40,694 nt of DNA, taken from the NCBI GenBank assembly GCA_022969215.1, contig JALJPA010000014.1:1-40694 (forward strand), read 5' to 3'. This DNA is from Colwellia sp. (GTDB taxonomy: Bacteria; Pseudomonadota; Gammaproteobacteria; Enterobacterales; Alteromonadaceae). This document shows, one piece after another, positions 8,885 to 18,001 of this stretch. Under the pieces are notes generated by a model. That model was not told the origin of the DNA and did no database searches. It saw only the letters and a program-made list of their open reading frames with translations. The position numbers and the translations under genes are program-made. Within the stretch, counting starts at the first letter, position 1, and each line of letters opens with the position of its first letter.

Positions 8885-9442
8885 TAACGTTTTCTTCAAA
8901 CAAATATAAAGAACCGCAAGAGAAAAACCGCTCTAATCATCACTGCTATTTAAGTAAACTATGACTTATTTCTACTAACACCAACTAGAAAAATTTCTCA
9001 TTATTCCTCTATGAATAAGCGGCTCTGAAAAATACTCAGAAAACAAAATATACGTTATATTTCTGTATTAAATTTCTAAATATATAATCAACCCAGCATT
9101 ATATTCGAATTAATTCTAAGCTAAGAGCATTTTATTCTTACGGTCATTTACTCGATTACCCTCTCTTTTCTACTCTCCCTCAGTAACCATTTTTGCTGCA
9201 TTTGCGTTAATACAAGGTAACTTTTCAGATTGATCCTGTTGCAATTTGTATCATACTGCAATTAAATAATTGTAGATAATATACAATATAACGTATATAA
9301 CTGTGATTGTACTTCTGTGTTATTCGCTTAAGAAACACCTACTGCTGACAAGTAACAAGTACAAGGGGAGTTAAGTCAGGTTAAGGGATAAAACAAAAAT
9401 AATATACAAAACAATAAGATGAAACTAAACAGGTATAACATA
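8885..9442. other. Long upstream region of the TonB-dependent receptor gene
   Basis: This is a non-coding stretch of about 560 bases, very AT-rich, with no credible gene. The part nearest the receptor has two inverted repeats, TTGCA-N13-TGCAA (9239-9261) and ATTGTA-N7-TACAAT (9269-9287). A possible sigma-70 promoter overlaps them, with TTGCAA at 9239 and TTAAAT at 9262. These are candidates for nutrient-responsive control of the receptor, but neither matches an operator I know. Confidence 0.4.
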
Positions 9443-12436
9443 ATGATTAAATCAAACTTAAAGGCACGTAAAACACTCGCTGCCATTGCCGTAGGTACGG
9501 CATTAATGCTATCTGCTCCTAGCGTAATGGCTATTGATACAGGTATGGTTAAAGGCCATATCATCAGTAATGAAGGCGCAGTACTCAGCAATGCAACTAT
9601 CACCCTAAAACATAAAACTAAGGGTTTAGTATTTACGGTTAAGACCAATGACAAAGGTAATTACTCATTACGTAATGTACCAGTTGGTGAATATAATATT
9701 ACTATCACTAAAGATGGTTATAACGGTGCTGAAGAATCTAATGTCAGCTTAAGAATCGGCCAACCCGTTATTATTGATAGCCAATTACTATCAGATTCAG
9801 CAAGTTCAGAAGAAATTGAACGCATTGCCATTACCGGCAGCAGCATTCGACGTGTAGATTTAGCTTCTTCAACAGGAGGAATAACTTTTAGCCAAGATGA
9901 TCTAGATAGAATGCCTGTTGACAATGGCTTTGAAAATATTGCTATGTTAGCACCTGGTACCGCCTCAGCCGGTGGTTCAAATTTTAAAGGTGCATCAAGT
10001 TTTGGTGGTTCATCTTCTGCTGAAAATGCCTATTACTTAAATGGTCTTAATATAACTAATATTAAAACTGGCTTAGGTTCTTTATCAATACCATGGGAAG
10101 CGCTTGCTCAAACAGAAGTAAAAACTGGTGGCGTAAGTCCTGAATTTGGTGGTGCCTTAGGTGGTATCGTTAATGCCGTGTCAAAATCAGGTGATAATGA
10201 ATTTAAATTTGGTGGTCAAGTACGCATTGATCCATCATCAATGCGCTCTACACAAGATGCTATTTACCTAGCCAATGGCAGTGTTTCTGATGACGGCGCT
10301 ACAGGGCAAGATAGTTATCAGTTCACAGAAGCAAGGTTTTGGGTCAGTGGCGCACTAATCGAAGATGAATTATTTTTCTATGGTCTATATGAACCACGTA
10401 AAGAAGATGAAACTTATTCAAACCAAACGGTAACTACAGATCGTGTTAGAGAATCAGATCGTTGGTTTGCCAAAGCAGATTGGTATGTAAACGAAAATCA
10501 TTCTTTTGGTTTTATGGCGATGAATAATAAACGCACATGGACTAAAAAGAATTACGCATATGATGCAAAAGCAAATTCAGTCGGCGAAAAGCTTGGTGTT
10601 GACTCGCCCGGTGAAGATGGCGGTCAATTATATAGCGTAAACTATAACGGCTATTTAACCGATAACTTCAGTGTCAACGCCGTTGTTGGTCGTGTTGTTG
10701 AAGAAGTTAATACTATTCCAGGCTCTGCTGATCCGAGTGTTTGGGATGCTACTGATGGCTGGGTTAGATTGAGTAGTCATACAGATAGTACTTTGAAAAG
10801 TGAAGAGTATACACGTGATCAAGCACGAATCGATTTTAGCTTAGATCTAGAAGAGCATGCCATTAGTTTTGGTGTTGATTATACCAGTGTTGCCGTTGAT
10901 TATTTAGAGTTCCCTAATGGTGAAGGTGATGCTGCAGCATGGTGGACAGTACGTGTCGCCGGTGATGCTAGTGATTCAGGTGCACCTACAGGGGATACTT
11001 ACATTGAAAAACGTGTACGTAAGCGCTTTACCGATTCTGATGTTACTTCTCTTGCCTTTTATATAAATGATTCTTGGCAAGCTACTGACAACCTAGTATT
11101 AAACATGGGTTTACGTTACACCCAATCTGAAAATACTATGACTAGTGGTGAAGCTTATGTTGATTTTAGTGATCAAATTGCACCACGCCTACAGGCCATT
11201 TATGACTTATCAGGAGATGGTAGCTCAAAGGTATATGCTACATACGGTCGCTACTATCAACCAGTGTCGGCAAATATGAACATTACCCAAGGTAGCTCTG
11301 CTACTGACATACGTGATTATTACCGTACAGACCAACTTGATAACAATGGCTATCCATTATTACTTGCTGATGGTTCACCAAGTCGTGGGGAAGCATACAG
11401 ATTAAATGACGTAACCCAAGATCGTACTAATTTAGCAGCTGGCGGTATCGCTTCAACAACGTTAGACCCTATGTATTCTGATGAAATTACTATCGGTTAC
11501 CAAAAAGAAGTCTTTGAAACTATGACCTTTGGTACACGTGTTGTTTGGCGTGATCTTGGTCGTGGTGTAGAAGACAGTGATATCACTTCACCACTTAATA
11601 AGAAACTTGCAGAACTTGGTTTTGATGATGTTGGTGGTGTTTGGTTCTTACATAACCCAGGTCAAAGCTTGACCATTGAACAAGATTTTGATGGTAACCC
11701 TGACAATGGTGTGGAATCAGTTACTTTATCCGCAGCAGAAATGATGTTACCTAAAATGGAACGTTATTATGGCGCATGGGAATTCACTCTTGATGGTTCA
11801 ATTACTGATAGCTTCCGTATTAACTCTTCATATACTTACTCTAAAAACTGGGGTAATACTGAAGGTCTAGTTAAAACAGATAACAACCAAGCCGATCCAG
11901 GTTGGACTACTTCATACGATTATGGCGATGTGATGGATCATGGTTACGGTTTATTACCAAATGATCATACTCATGTATTTAAATTAAATGGTAGCTACGA
12001 CATTACCGAAAACTTTATCTTTGGTTTTGTTTCAAGCATTAGCTCTGGTCGCCCACAAAGTTACCTTGGTCGTCATCCATTAAATGTTGATAGCTGTACT
12101 GAAGGCAATGTTTGGGATGCTTGTCAAGGTTATTACGGACATGAAAGCTTCTACGATGAAAATGAACAACCAGCCAAACGTGGTACAAAAGGTAATTTAG
12201 ACTGGGTTACTAATATCGATTTATCATTAACTTATATTACCGAAGTATTAGATGGTGATTTATCATTTAAAGCGACGGTTTACAATGTGCTTGATAGCGA
12301 TTCAACTACAAATATCAATGAAACAAGAACCGCACTAAATGGTGATGGTAACTTAGTTAAAAATGCTGATTACGGTAGTATTACAGACCGTCAAACTGAG
12401 CGTTATGTATCATTTGTAGCTCGTTACGCGTTTTAA
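9443..12436 (+). CDS. Oar-like TonB-dependent outer-membrane receptor
   Basis: This protein of about 997 residues imports a bound substrate across the outer membrane using TonB energy. The N-terminal signal peptide ends at LSAPSVMA. A carboxypeptidase-regulatory-like beta-sandwich domain follows (VKGHIISNEGAVLSNATITL... YSLRNVPVGEYNITITKDGY), then the plug domain (ITGSSIRRVD... YLNGLNITN...FGGALGGIVNAVSKSG) and a 22-strand barrel ending in a terminal phenylalanine (VSFVARYAF). This domain order is that of the Oar subfamily; the ligand is unknown. An upstream in-frame ATG at 9419 gives eight more residues. I prefer 9443 because MIKSNLKARK makes a normal signal-peptide n-region and CAGG lies upstream, but the choice is uncertain. 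No partner lies nearby. Confidence 0.88.
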   Translation: MIKSNLKARKTLAAIAVGTALMLSAPSVMAIDTGMVKGHIISNEGAVLSNATITLKHKTKGLVFTVKTNDKGNYSLRNVPVGEYNITITKDGYNGAEESNVSLRIGQPVIIDSQLLSDSASSEEIERIAITGSSIRRVDLASSTGGITFSQDDLDRMPVDNGFENIAMLAPGTASAGGSNFKGASSFGGSSSAENAYYLNGLNITNIKTGLGSLSIPWEALAQTEVKTGGVSPEFGGALGGIVNAVSKSGDNEFKFGGQVRIDPSSMRSTQDAIYLANGSVSDDGATGQDSYQFTEARFWVSGALIEDELFFYGLYEPRKEDETYSNQTVTTDRVRESDRWFAKADWYVNENHSFGFMAMNNKRTWTKKNYAYDAKANSVGEKLGVDSPGEDGGQLYSVNYNGYLTDNFSVNAVVGRVVEEVNTIPGSADPSVWDATDGWVRLSSHTDSTLKSEEYTRDQARIDFSLDLEEHAISFGVDYTSVAVDYLEFPNGEGDAAAWWTVRVAGDASDSGAPTGDTYIEKRVRKRFTDSDVTSLAFYINDSWQATDNLVLNMGLRYTQSENTMTSGEAYVDFSDQIAPRLQAIYDLSGDGSSKVYATYGRYYQPVSANMNITQGSSATDIRDYYRTDQLDNNGYPLLLADGSPSRGEAYRLNDVTQDRTNLAAGGIASTTLDPMYSDEITIGYQKEVFETMTFGTRVVWRDLGRGVEDSDITSPLNKKLAELGFDDVGGVWFLHNPGQSLTIEQDFDGNPDNGVESVTLSAAEMMLPKMERYYGAWEFTLDGSITDSFRINSSYTYSKNWGNTEGLVKTDNNQADPGWTTSYDYGDVMDHGYGLLPNDHTHVFKLNGSYDITENFIFGFVSSISSGRPQSYLGRHPLNVDSCTEGNVWDACQGYYGHESFYDENEQPAKRGTKGNLDWVTNIDLSLTYITEVLDGDLSFKATVYNVLDSDSTTNINETRTALNGDGNLVKNADYGSITDRQTERYVSFVARYAF

Positions 12437-12480
12437 TCACTAATTAAAAACCTGTAACATTCAGTTTTCATCTGAAAGTA

Positions 12481-12509
12481 AAAGCCGCTCTTTTGAGCGG
12501 CTTTTTTTT
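12481..12509 (+). terminator. Intrinsic terminator of TonB receptor gene
   Basis: A perfect 10-bp stem AAAGCCGCTC / GAGCGGCTTT has a 4-base TTTT loop, followed by an uninterrupted run of T. It lies 45 bases after the receptor stop. Confidence 0.95.
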
Positions 12510-12638
12510 GACTGAATTTTAAGCTCATATACTGTGTTTTTCCTACCTATGCAAAGCTCACCGATAAAGCTGTACATAAAACCAGTAAACAAATTATACT
12601 TAAGCCATTGTTGTTAATCACTAACACTTGGATCTGGC

Positions 12639-14588
12639 TTGAAACTCTATATTGCTGAAAAACCCAGTTTAGGTCGCGCTATTGCCGCTGCACTTCCTAA
12701 GCCACATAGAAACTGCAAAACCCATATCGAGCTCGGTAATGGCGATGTAGTCAGTTGGTGTATCGGTCATATATTGGCACAAGCAGACCCTGAAGATTAT
12801 GACGCGACATTTAAAAAATGGCGTATGGAAAACTTACCGATAGTGCCTGAGCAATGGCAGCTAAAACCTATTAGTCGTACTCGCTCACAGCTCACGGTTT
12901 TACGTAAATTAGTCAAGCAAGCCGATGAAATTATTCATGCGGGTGATCCTGACCGCGAAGGTCAATTATTGGTAGATGAAGTGATTGATTACTTCAAATT
13001 ATCAAAAAGAAAGAAATCCAATATTCAACGTTTGCTGATCAGTGATTTAAACCTGCCGGCGGTGAAGCGCGCACTGAACTCACTAAAGCCTAATAGCGAC
13101 TTTATGCCATTGTCTATTTCTGCCTTAGCTCGCTCTCGAGCTGATTGGCTTTATGGTATTAACCTTACTCGCGCTTATACCTTACAAGGACAAAAGACCG
13201 GTTATAACTCAGTGTTATCAGTGGGCCGTGTACAAACTCCTTTATTAGGTTTAGTGGTCAGGCGTGAGCAAGAGATTGCCGCCTTTATTAGTAAACCTTT
13301 TTATCAAGTGCAAGCCCACATTGCTTTAGGGGAAAATGAAGCTGTTGCTTTTACCGCGAAATGGCAGCCTAGTGATAGCTGTCAGCCTTATTGCGATGAA
13401 GAAGGCCGAGTGTTGGTAAAAAGTTTGGCAGAAAATGTCGTTGCCCGGATTAATAATCAACCAGCGACAGTCAGTAAGCTTGAAAGTAATGAAAAGCAGC
13501 AAGCGGCACCCTTACCTTTTAACTTATCGCAATTACAAATTAGCGCTGCCAAGCAGTTTTCAATGAATGCAAAACTGGTACTTGATGTTTGTCAGGCCTT
13601 GTATGAAAGACATAAATTAATCACTTATCCACGCTCTGATTGTCGTTATTTACCCAAAGAACAACTTAAACAAGCAAGGGGCATTGTTAATACGCTGGCG
13701 CAATCATCGTTACCTTGTAATAAACCAGCACTAGGGGCTAATACTTCTTTAGTCAGTAAGGCGTGGAACGATAAAAAAATAACTGCGCATCATGCCATTA
13801 TTCCCACCGAGAAATCTCCAGAAAATATCAATTTAAATACCTTTGAAAAAAATATTTATTTGCTTATCGTGCGTCAGTATCTAGTACAGTTTTATCCTGC
13901 TTATATTTACCAACAAACCAAAGTCACTTTACTTATTGCTGGCGGAAATTTTACTAGCCAAGCAAAAATAGAAAAACAACAAGGTTGGAAAGTACTGTTT
14001 CCTAAAAGTAAGAAGGCGCAATCGGTAGAAAACTTAAAGCATGACCATGACCAGGAACAAATGCTACCACCGCTAACCAAAGGGCAGATTTTACATTGCC
14101 AACAAGGTGAGTTGCTGGAAAAAAACACTTCACCACCACAGTCTTTTACTGATGCAACCTTGCTAGCTGCCATGACAGGCATCGCCCGATATGTCAGTGA
14201 TGCTGCCATTAAAAAAGTGTTGAAAGAAACTGATGGTTTAGGCACAGACGCAACTCGCGCAGGCATTATAGATTTACTTTTTAAACGGGGATTTTTACAA
14301 CGTCAAGGTAAGTCTATCACGGCAACAGAGGTTGGTTTTGCATTAATCAACGCCCTGCCTGAAATGGCCACCCTGCCTGATATGACAGCGCAATGGGAAG
14401 CCACACTCACCGCCATTAGTGAGAAAAATGCTAGCTACCAAAGCTTTATGCAACCACTAACAAATATAGTCACAGAGATGGTTTATGGCGCTAGTCAACA
14501 ATCATTTTCTGGTTTACCTAAGATCGCTTATAAAGCGAAAGGTGGTAAAAGAAAGTTTGCCAAGAAGCCAACAAAAAAGGCAAGCTAA
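12639..14588 (+). CDS. topB: DNA topoisomerase III
   Basis: This 649-residue type IA topoisomerase relaxes and decatenates DNA. The Toprim domain is at the N-terminus (KLYIAEKPSLGRAIAAALP, then EIIHAGDPDREGQLLVDE with its acidic metal site). The catalytic tyrosine is Tyr330 in LITYPRSDCRYLP, and a further core motif TDGLGTDATRAGIIDLLFKR follows. Its length is close to the roughly 650 residues of E. coli TopB. It has no C-terminal zinc fingers but ends in a lysine-rich tail (KAKGGKRKFAKKP...) expected to bind DNA. The initiation codon is TTG, the first possible codon before KLYIAEK, with GGAT upstream. Its final codons overlap the terminator of the convergent SRPBCC gene. Confidence 0.93.
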   Translation: MKLYIAEKPSLGRAIAAALPKPHRNCKTHIELGNGDVVSWCIGHILAQADPEDYDATFKKWRMENLPIVPEQWQLKPISRTRSQLTVLRKLVKQADEIIHAGDPDREGQLLVDEVIDYFKLSKRKKSNIQRLLISDLNLPAVKRALNSLKPNSDFMPLSISALARSRADWLYGINLTRAYTLQGQKTGYNSVLSVGRVQTPLLGLVVRREQEIAAFISKPFYQVQAHIALGENEAVAFTAKWQPSDSCQPYCDEEGRVLVKSLAENVVARINNQPATVSKLESNEKQQAAPLPFNLSQLQISAAKQFSMNAKLVLDVCQALYERHKLITYPRSDCRYLPKEQLKQARGIVNTLAQSSLPCNKPALGANTSLVSKAWNDKKITAHHAIIPTEKSPENINLNTFEKNIYLLIVRQYLVQFYPAYIYQQTKVTLLIAGGNFTSQAKIEKQQGWKVLFPKSKKAQSVENLKHDHDQEQMLPPLTKGQILHCQQGELLEKNTSPPQSFTDATLLAAMTGIARYVSDAAIKKVLKETDGLGTDATRAGIIDLLFKRGFLQRQGKSITATEVGFALINALPEMATLPDMTAQWEATLTAISEKNASYQSFMQPLTNIVTEMVYGASQQSFSGLPKIAYKAKGGKRKFAKKPTKKAS

Positions 14589-14598
14589 TAGCTTGCCT
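14572..14598 (-). terminator. Intrinsic terminator of SRPBCC gene, inside the topB 3' end
   Basis: A 9-bp stem AGGCAAGCT / AGCTTGCCT has a three-base loop. Read on the minus strand it is followed by a T-run (plus-strand ACAAAAAA). It therefore terminates the minus-strand gene ending at 14633 while occupying the last lysine-rich codons and stop codon of topB. There is no T-run on the plus side. Confidence 0.8.
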
Positions 14599-14632
14599 GC
14601 TTAACATCTATTAAAGCTTAACTTGATTTAAT

Positions 14633-15055
14633 TTAACTTAAGCTCTTTTTTAATGCGCCAAGTAATGCTGTATAAATGGGATCACAAAACTCAGTTACCT
14701 CGCTTTCATTGTCTGAGTCAAAACTTGAGCTCCATTCAACCAAGCTACCAGTACTGCTTGCTGACAATTTCACTACACCGAGGTAATTACTTACTGCTGA
14801 CTTTGCAATTGGGCCAGGACCATCATCAATAGAGTAAGAAAAGGTATAAGCTTTGGCATCTAGTGAGATTAAGGTTTCATGAAAGGCATCGTTAAGAATT
14901 CTTTTTGCGCCTAATTCAGTACCGCTAAGCTGACCTACTTTCACTAAGGAAGTGATCACTCCTTCCGCCCATGACATATCATGAAAATTACTAATTTTTT
15001 GCCAAACGGTGGCAACGGGTGCCGAAATTTCTATTTTGTTATAACACTTGCCCAT
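14633..15055 (-). CDS. SRPBCC/START-like domain protein
   Basis: This 140-residue cytoplasmic protein has the polyketide-cyclase/SRPBCC pattern: an opening NKIEISAPVATVWQKISNFHD, a middle AKRILND and a late VEWSSSFDSD strand, ending in an amphipathic helix (YTALLGALKKSL). The fold forms a hydrophobic cavity for a small ligand; no substrate can be inferred. AGGAG lies eight bases before the ATG. It is a single gene converging on topB and sharing its terminator region. Confidence 0.8.
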   Translation of the reverse strand: MGKCYNKIEISAPVATVWQKISNFHDMSWAEGVITSLVKVGQLSGTELGAKRILNDAFHETLISLDAKAYTFSYSIDDGPGPIAKSAVSNYLGVVKLSASSTGSLVEWSSSFDSDNESEVTEFCDPIYTALLGALKKSLS

Positions 15056-15281
15056 GAGTCAACTCCTGTTAGTTTTACCGCATAAAAGCTTTAAAACTAA
15101 GTTTATGTCATAACAAAATAGTTGCCAGTCAGGGTAAGGTAATATAATCAGATTATACCTTTCACACCATACACTTCATTAAATATTACTCTAGCGACCA
15201 CTAAGCCGCAGCCAAGTCTTCTCTATCGTCTCAGATTGTAATATCATCGAAATATTCTGAGTAAATAGCATAGAGAACAAG

Positions 15282-15767
15282 ATGATTATTCTACAAAGCG
15301 CCATGGAAAAAAGTAACTTATATAAAGTTGATGAGTTTGGCGTAAAAAACTATAACTACGGTGCATTAGGGCTGTTATCTGTGGTCTTATTCGCTCTTAT
15401 CAATATGAGCTTAGGTTATGTTGCCTTTGTGGCAGAAACCAGCGTAGTGGGTTCTCCGGTAAAAAACTATGCTGATGCTTTTTGGCTAATGTTAATGTCT
15501 TCAACCACCATTGGCTTTGGTGATGTTTACCCAATTACCTTAGTTGGCAGAATTGCTGTATTTATTATGTTTCTTTTAGGTGTTGGTATATTAGGTGGCG
15601 TAGGTGCGGTCTTTGCGAATAAAATATTTGGCTTTGCTGATACCAATATCAAAAACCGAGAATTAAGAAAACAAAACGAAAAGATTTTACAGCAAAATGA
15701 AAAGATTTATCAGAAACTTACCGTTTTAGAAGACAAATTAGAAGCGTTTAATAAAGAGGTAAAATAG
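15282..15767 (+). CDS. Small two-helix potassium-channel-like protein
   Basis: This 161-residue membrane protein has two transmembrane helices (about 29-50 and 89-112) flanking a pore loop. The selectivity filter TTIGFGD at residues about 75-81 is of the Ion_trans_2 K+-channel class. The C-terminus (about 122-161) is a charged coiled coil (RELRKQNEKILQQNEKIYQK...) likely to mediate tetramerisation in place of an RCK domain. No nucleotide-binding regulatory domain is present. The start at 15282 has AGAGAACAAG upstream; Met8 at 15303 is an alternative. The gltS gene begins three bases after its stop codon, so the two are surely co-transcribed. Confidence 0.85.
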   Translation: MIILQSAMEKSNLYKVDEFGVKNYNYGALGLLSVVLFALINMSLGYVAFVAETSVVGSPVKNYADAFWLMLMSSTTIGFGDVYPITLVGRIAVFIMFLLGVGILGGVGAVFANKIFGFADTNIKNRELRKQNEKILQQNEKIYQKLTVLEDKLEAFNKEVK

Positions 15768-15770
15768 CAC

Positions 15771-16961
15771 ATGGAACTTGATGCAAGACAGACCCTGATT
15801 CTAGCGGTATTGGTGTTATTTTTAGGCCGGTTTTTAACCAAAAAAGTCTCTTTCTTGCAAAAGTACAATATTCCCGAGCCTGTCACTGGCGGTATTGTTG
15901 CCTCCATTTTCTTTAGCGCCATTTATTTTACCTTTGACCGAAGTGTTGATTTTTCCTTAGATCAACGTGATCAATTACTGATTGTCTTTTTTACCTGTGT
16001 TGGTTTATCTGCCAAGTTCTCTACCTTACTACAAGGAGGAAAGGCACTGATAACGCTGCTCATCCTAGCCGTTTGTTACTTATTTCTGCAAAACTTTACC
16101 GGTGTTGCCGTTACGTTAGTAACTGATTTAGCTCCTCCTGTAGGTGTACTAGGTAGCTCAGTTTCTCTTAGTGGTGGTCACGGCACTGCTATTGCTTGGG
16201 CGCCAACGTTCGTCAGTGATTTTGGCATTGAAAACGCCATGGAAATTGGTATTGCCTGTGCAACCTTTGGCTTAGTTTTAGGGGGCCTTTGTGGCGGGCC
16301 AATTGCTAGCTATTTAATAAAGCGCCATAACTTAAGCTCCGATTGCCAAGAGAATTTGTCTGTAGGTGTTAATGATGAGCAAGAAAAAATCACCGTACAT
16401 AGTATTTATACTGTGTTATTGGTGCTGTGTATTGCCATTGGTATAGGTATACATCTACACCAAGTTATTGATAGTTTTGGTATCAAGCTGCCAATTTTTG
16501 TACCTTGCTTATTTGGCGGAATTATTCTGACGAATAGTGTGCCACTTATTTGGAAAAAATTCCCTTGGCCATCAGGTACACCAACATTGGCATTAATTTC
16601 AGATTTCTGCTTAGGGCTATTTCTAGCGATGTCTTTGATGAGTTTACAACTATGGACTTTAATAGACCTTGCCCTGCCAATTTTATTACTGCTTGGTGCG
16701 CAAGTGATTATGGTGTTAGGTTTTTCTATTTTTGTAATCTTTAGAGCACTTGGCAAAAATTATGATGCGGCTATTATGGCTTCTGGCTATGCCGGCTTAG
16801 CCCTTGGAGCAACGCCCACCGCTATTGCCAATATGACAGCAGTTACCAAAAAATATGGCCCGTCACCACAGGCATTTATTGTTGTACCACTAATTGGCGC
16901 CTTCTTTATTGATATTTCCAATGCCTTTATTATCCAAATTTTTCTTGGCTGGCTAAGTTAA
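15771..16961 (+). CDS. gltS: Sodium/glutamate symporter GltS
   Basis: This 396-residue inner-membrane secondary transporter takes up glutamate with Na+. It shows the GltS pattern: a first half with LQKYNIPEPVTGGIVAS and SLSGGHGTAIAWAPTF, a central hydrophilic loop (about 180-210), and a second half with GYAGLALGATPTAIANMTAV and a final FFIDISNAFIIQIFL. The two GG/GxT-containing re-entrant loops are where substrate and sodium bind in this family. Length agrees with the family's roughly 400 residues. AGAGG lies 12 bases upstream, inside the end of the channel gene, so translation may be coupled to it. No clear terminator follows. Confidence 0.93.
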   Translation: MELDARQTLILAVLVLFLGRFLTKKVSFLQKYNIPEPVTGGIVASIFFSAIYFTFDRSVDFSLDQRDQLLIVFFTCVGLSAKFSTLLQGGKALITLLILAVCYLFLQNFTGVAVTLVTDLAPPVGVLGSSVSLSGGHGTAIAWAPTFVSDFGIENAMEIGIACATFGLVLGGLCGGPIASYLIKRHNLSSDCQENLSVGVNDEQEKITVHSIYTVLLVLCIAIGIGIHLHQVIDSFGIKLPIFVPCLFGGIILTNSVPLIWKKFPWPSGTPTLALISDFCLGLFLAMSLMSLQLWTLIDLALPILLLLGAQVIMVLGFSIFVIFRALGKNYDAAIMASGYAGLALGATPTAIANMTAVTKKYGPSPQAFIVVPLIGAFFIDISNAFIIQIFLGWLS

Positions 16962-17028
16962 CTATGCCGATAAACCTTCTACTACACCCGTTACTAAACC
17001 TTTAACTAAATGATGAGCCACCAGCATT

Positions 17029-17391
17029 ATGAAAATGATTTATCAAACGTTAATCGCTATTATGCTCACCAGTTTTCTTTCAGGGTGTGTGAATTACAGT
17101 AGAGATTCTGGCGTAGAAAACCTTTGGCGTCAGCCACAAACCTTTACTAACGGCACAACTACTAGCCAGCAAGTATTAACGGCTTTAGGACCGCCATCAC
17201 AAGTATTATCGATTGGTAAAAAAACCATTTATTACTACTTGAAAGAGCAGGTAACACGAGAAGGCTTAATTCTGCTAATTTATAACGAAACCACTGAAGT
17301 TTCAGTTTTCGACCGCGCTATGTTTATCTTTGATCAGCAAGGTGTTTTAGTCGATTTTTCCTATAGTAAGTTGGCTGCTAAAACCGAGTAA
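17029..17391 (+). CDS. Small lipoprotein with BamE/SmpA-like pattern
   Basis: This 120-residue protein has a lipoprotein signal peptide with lipobox LSGC (lipidated Cys20) and a +2 valine, which under E. coli rules favours the outer membrane. The mature part has TTSQQVLTALGPPSQVLSIG followed by a YYY strand and a late MFIFDQQGVLVDFSYSK strand. This is the alpha-alpha-beta-beta pattern of SmpA/OmlA/BamE-like domains. It is not the BamE of the beta-barrel machine as far as I can tell. It lies six bases before a second lipoprotein gene with a related fold, in one operon. Confidence 0.7.
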   Translation: MKMIYQTLIAIMLTSFLSGCVNYSRDSGVENLWRQPQTFTNGTTTSQQVLTALGPPSQVLSIGKKTIYYYLKEQVTREGLILLIYNETTEVSVFDRAMFIFDQQGVLVDFSYSKLAAKTE

Positions 17392-17396
17392 TAATC

Positions 17397-17951
17397 ATGT
17401 TAAAGCGACTAATTCTACTTCAAGTAATCAGTTTTATTTGTCTGCTAATGCTGACTTCATGCTCGGTAATAAAACGCCAATACGGACATGTTGAAACGGT
17501 ACCAGCTTTTTCGCCAAAAGATTACCATCAAGTATTAACTAAAATGGGCGCACCTGACTCAATTGCTGTGCTCAATGATGCCTTTATCTTTGCTTATCAT
17601 AGTGTCGCCATCGATGAACCCCAATTCGGCTTGGCGATCCCTTCTTTTGATATTTTCAAATTTACTTTAGGATCGGCAACTGCGGTTCATCACTACCATT
17701 TTTATGCTTTTTCTTTACAAGGTAATGTCATCAACTTGCAAACCAACCATTGGCAAAGTGCTCTTGGTGATAGCTCCAGTATCGGTTTGATTTTTGTCGT
17801 TGAAGAAACCGTTGATTTAGCTAGCTTTGAAGTTCGACGTGCTGCTAACCTTTGGGGTGAACGTTTACTTTTTGATACCAACCTTATTGAATTTTCTTTT
17901 GAGGAAATAATTTTAGCAAAACGTTTAGATCTAATTGGTCAAGATTACTAA
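17397..17951 (+). CDS. Putative lipoprotein, paired with the preceding gene
   Basis: This 184-residue protein has a type-II signal peptide with lipobox LTSC (Cys22). Shortly after it comes FSPKDYHQVLTKMGAPDSIAVLNDAFIFAYH, a helix-turn then Gly-x-Pro then strand pattern like that in the preceding lipoprotein, so both may share the BamE/SmpA-like fold. The remainder (a hydrophobic GLAIPSFDIFKFTLG followed by HHYHFYAFSLQGNVINLQ) is not recognised. Its start codon is five bases after the previous stop. Function unknown. Confidence 0.65.
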   Translation: MLKRLILLQVISFICLLMLTSCSVIKRQYGHVETVPAFSPKDYHQVLTKMGAPDSIAVLNDAFIFAYHSVAIDEPQFGLAIPSFDIFKFTLGSATAVHHYHFYAFSLQGNVINLQTNHWQSALGDSSSIGLIFVVEETVDLASFEVRRAANLWGERLLFDTNLIEFSFEEIILAKRLDLIGQDY

Positions 17952-18001
17952 GCACAAATAAAAACATTATTATTGAAATAGCCAAGGTGAAATAGTCTGG
18001 G

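Noticed and set aside
13907..14266. 119-codon minus-strand frame inside topB
   Set aside because: A shadow of conserved topoisomerase coding sequence, with no ribosome binding site and no family resemblance.
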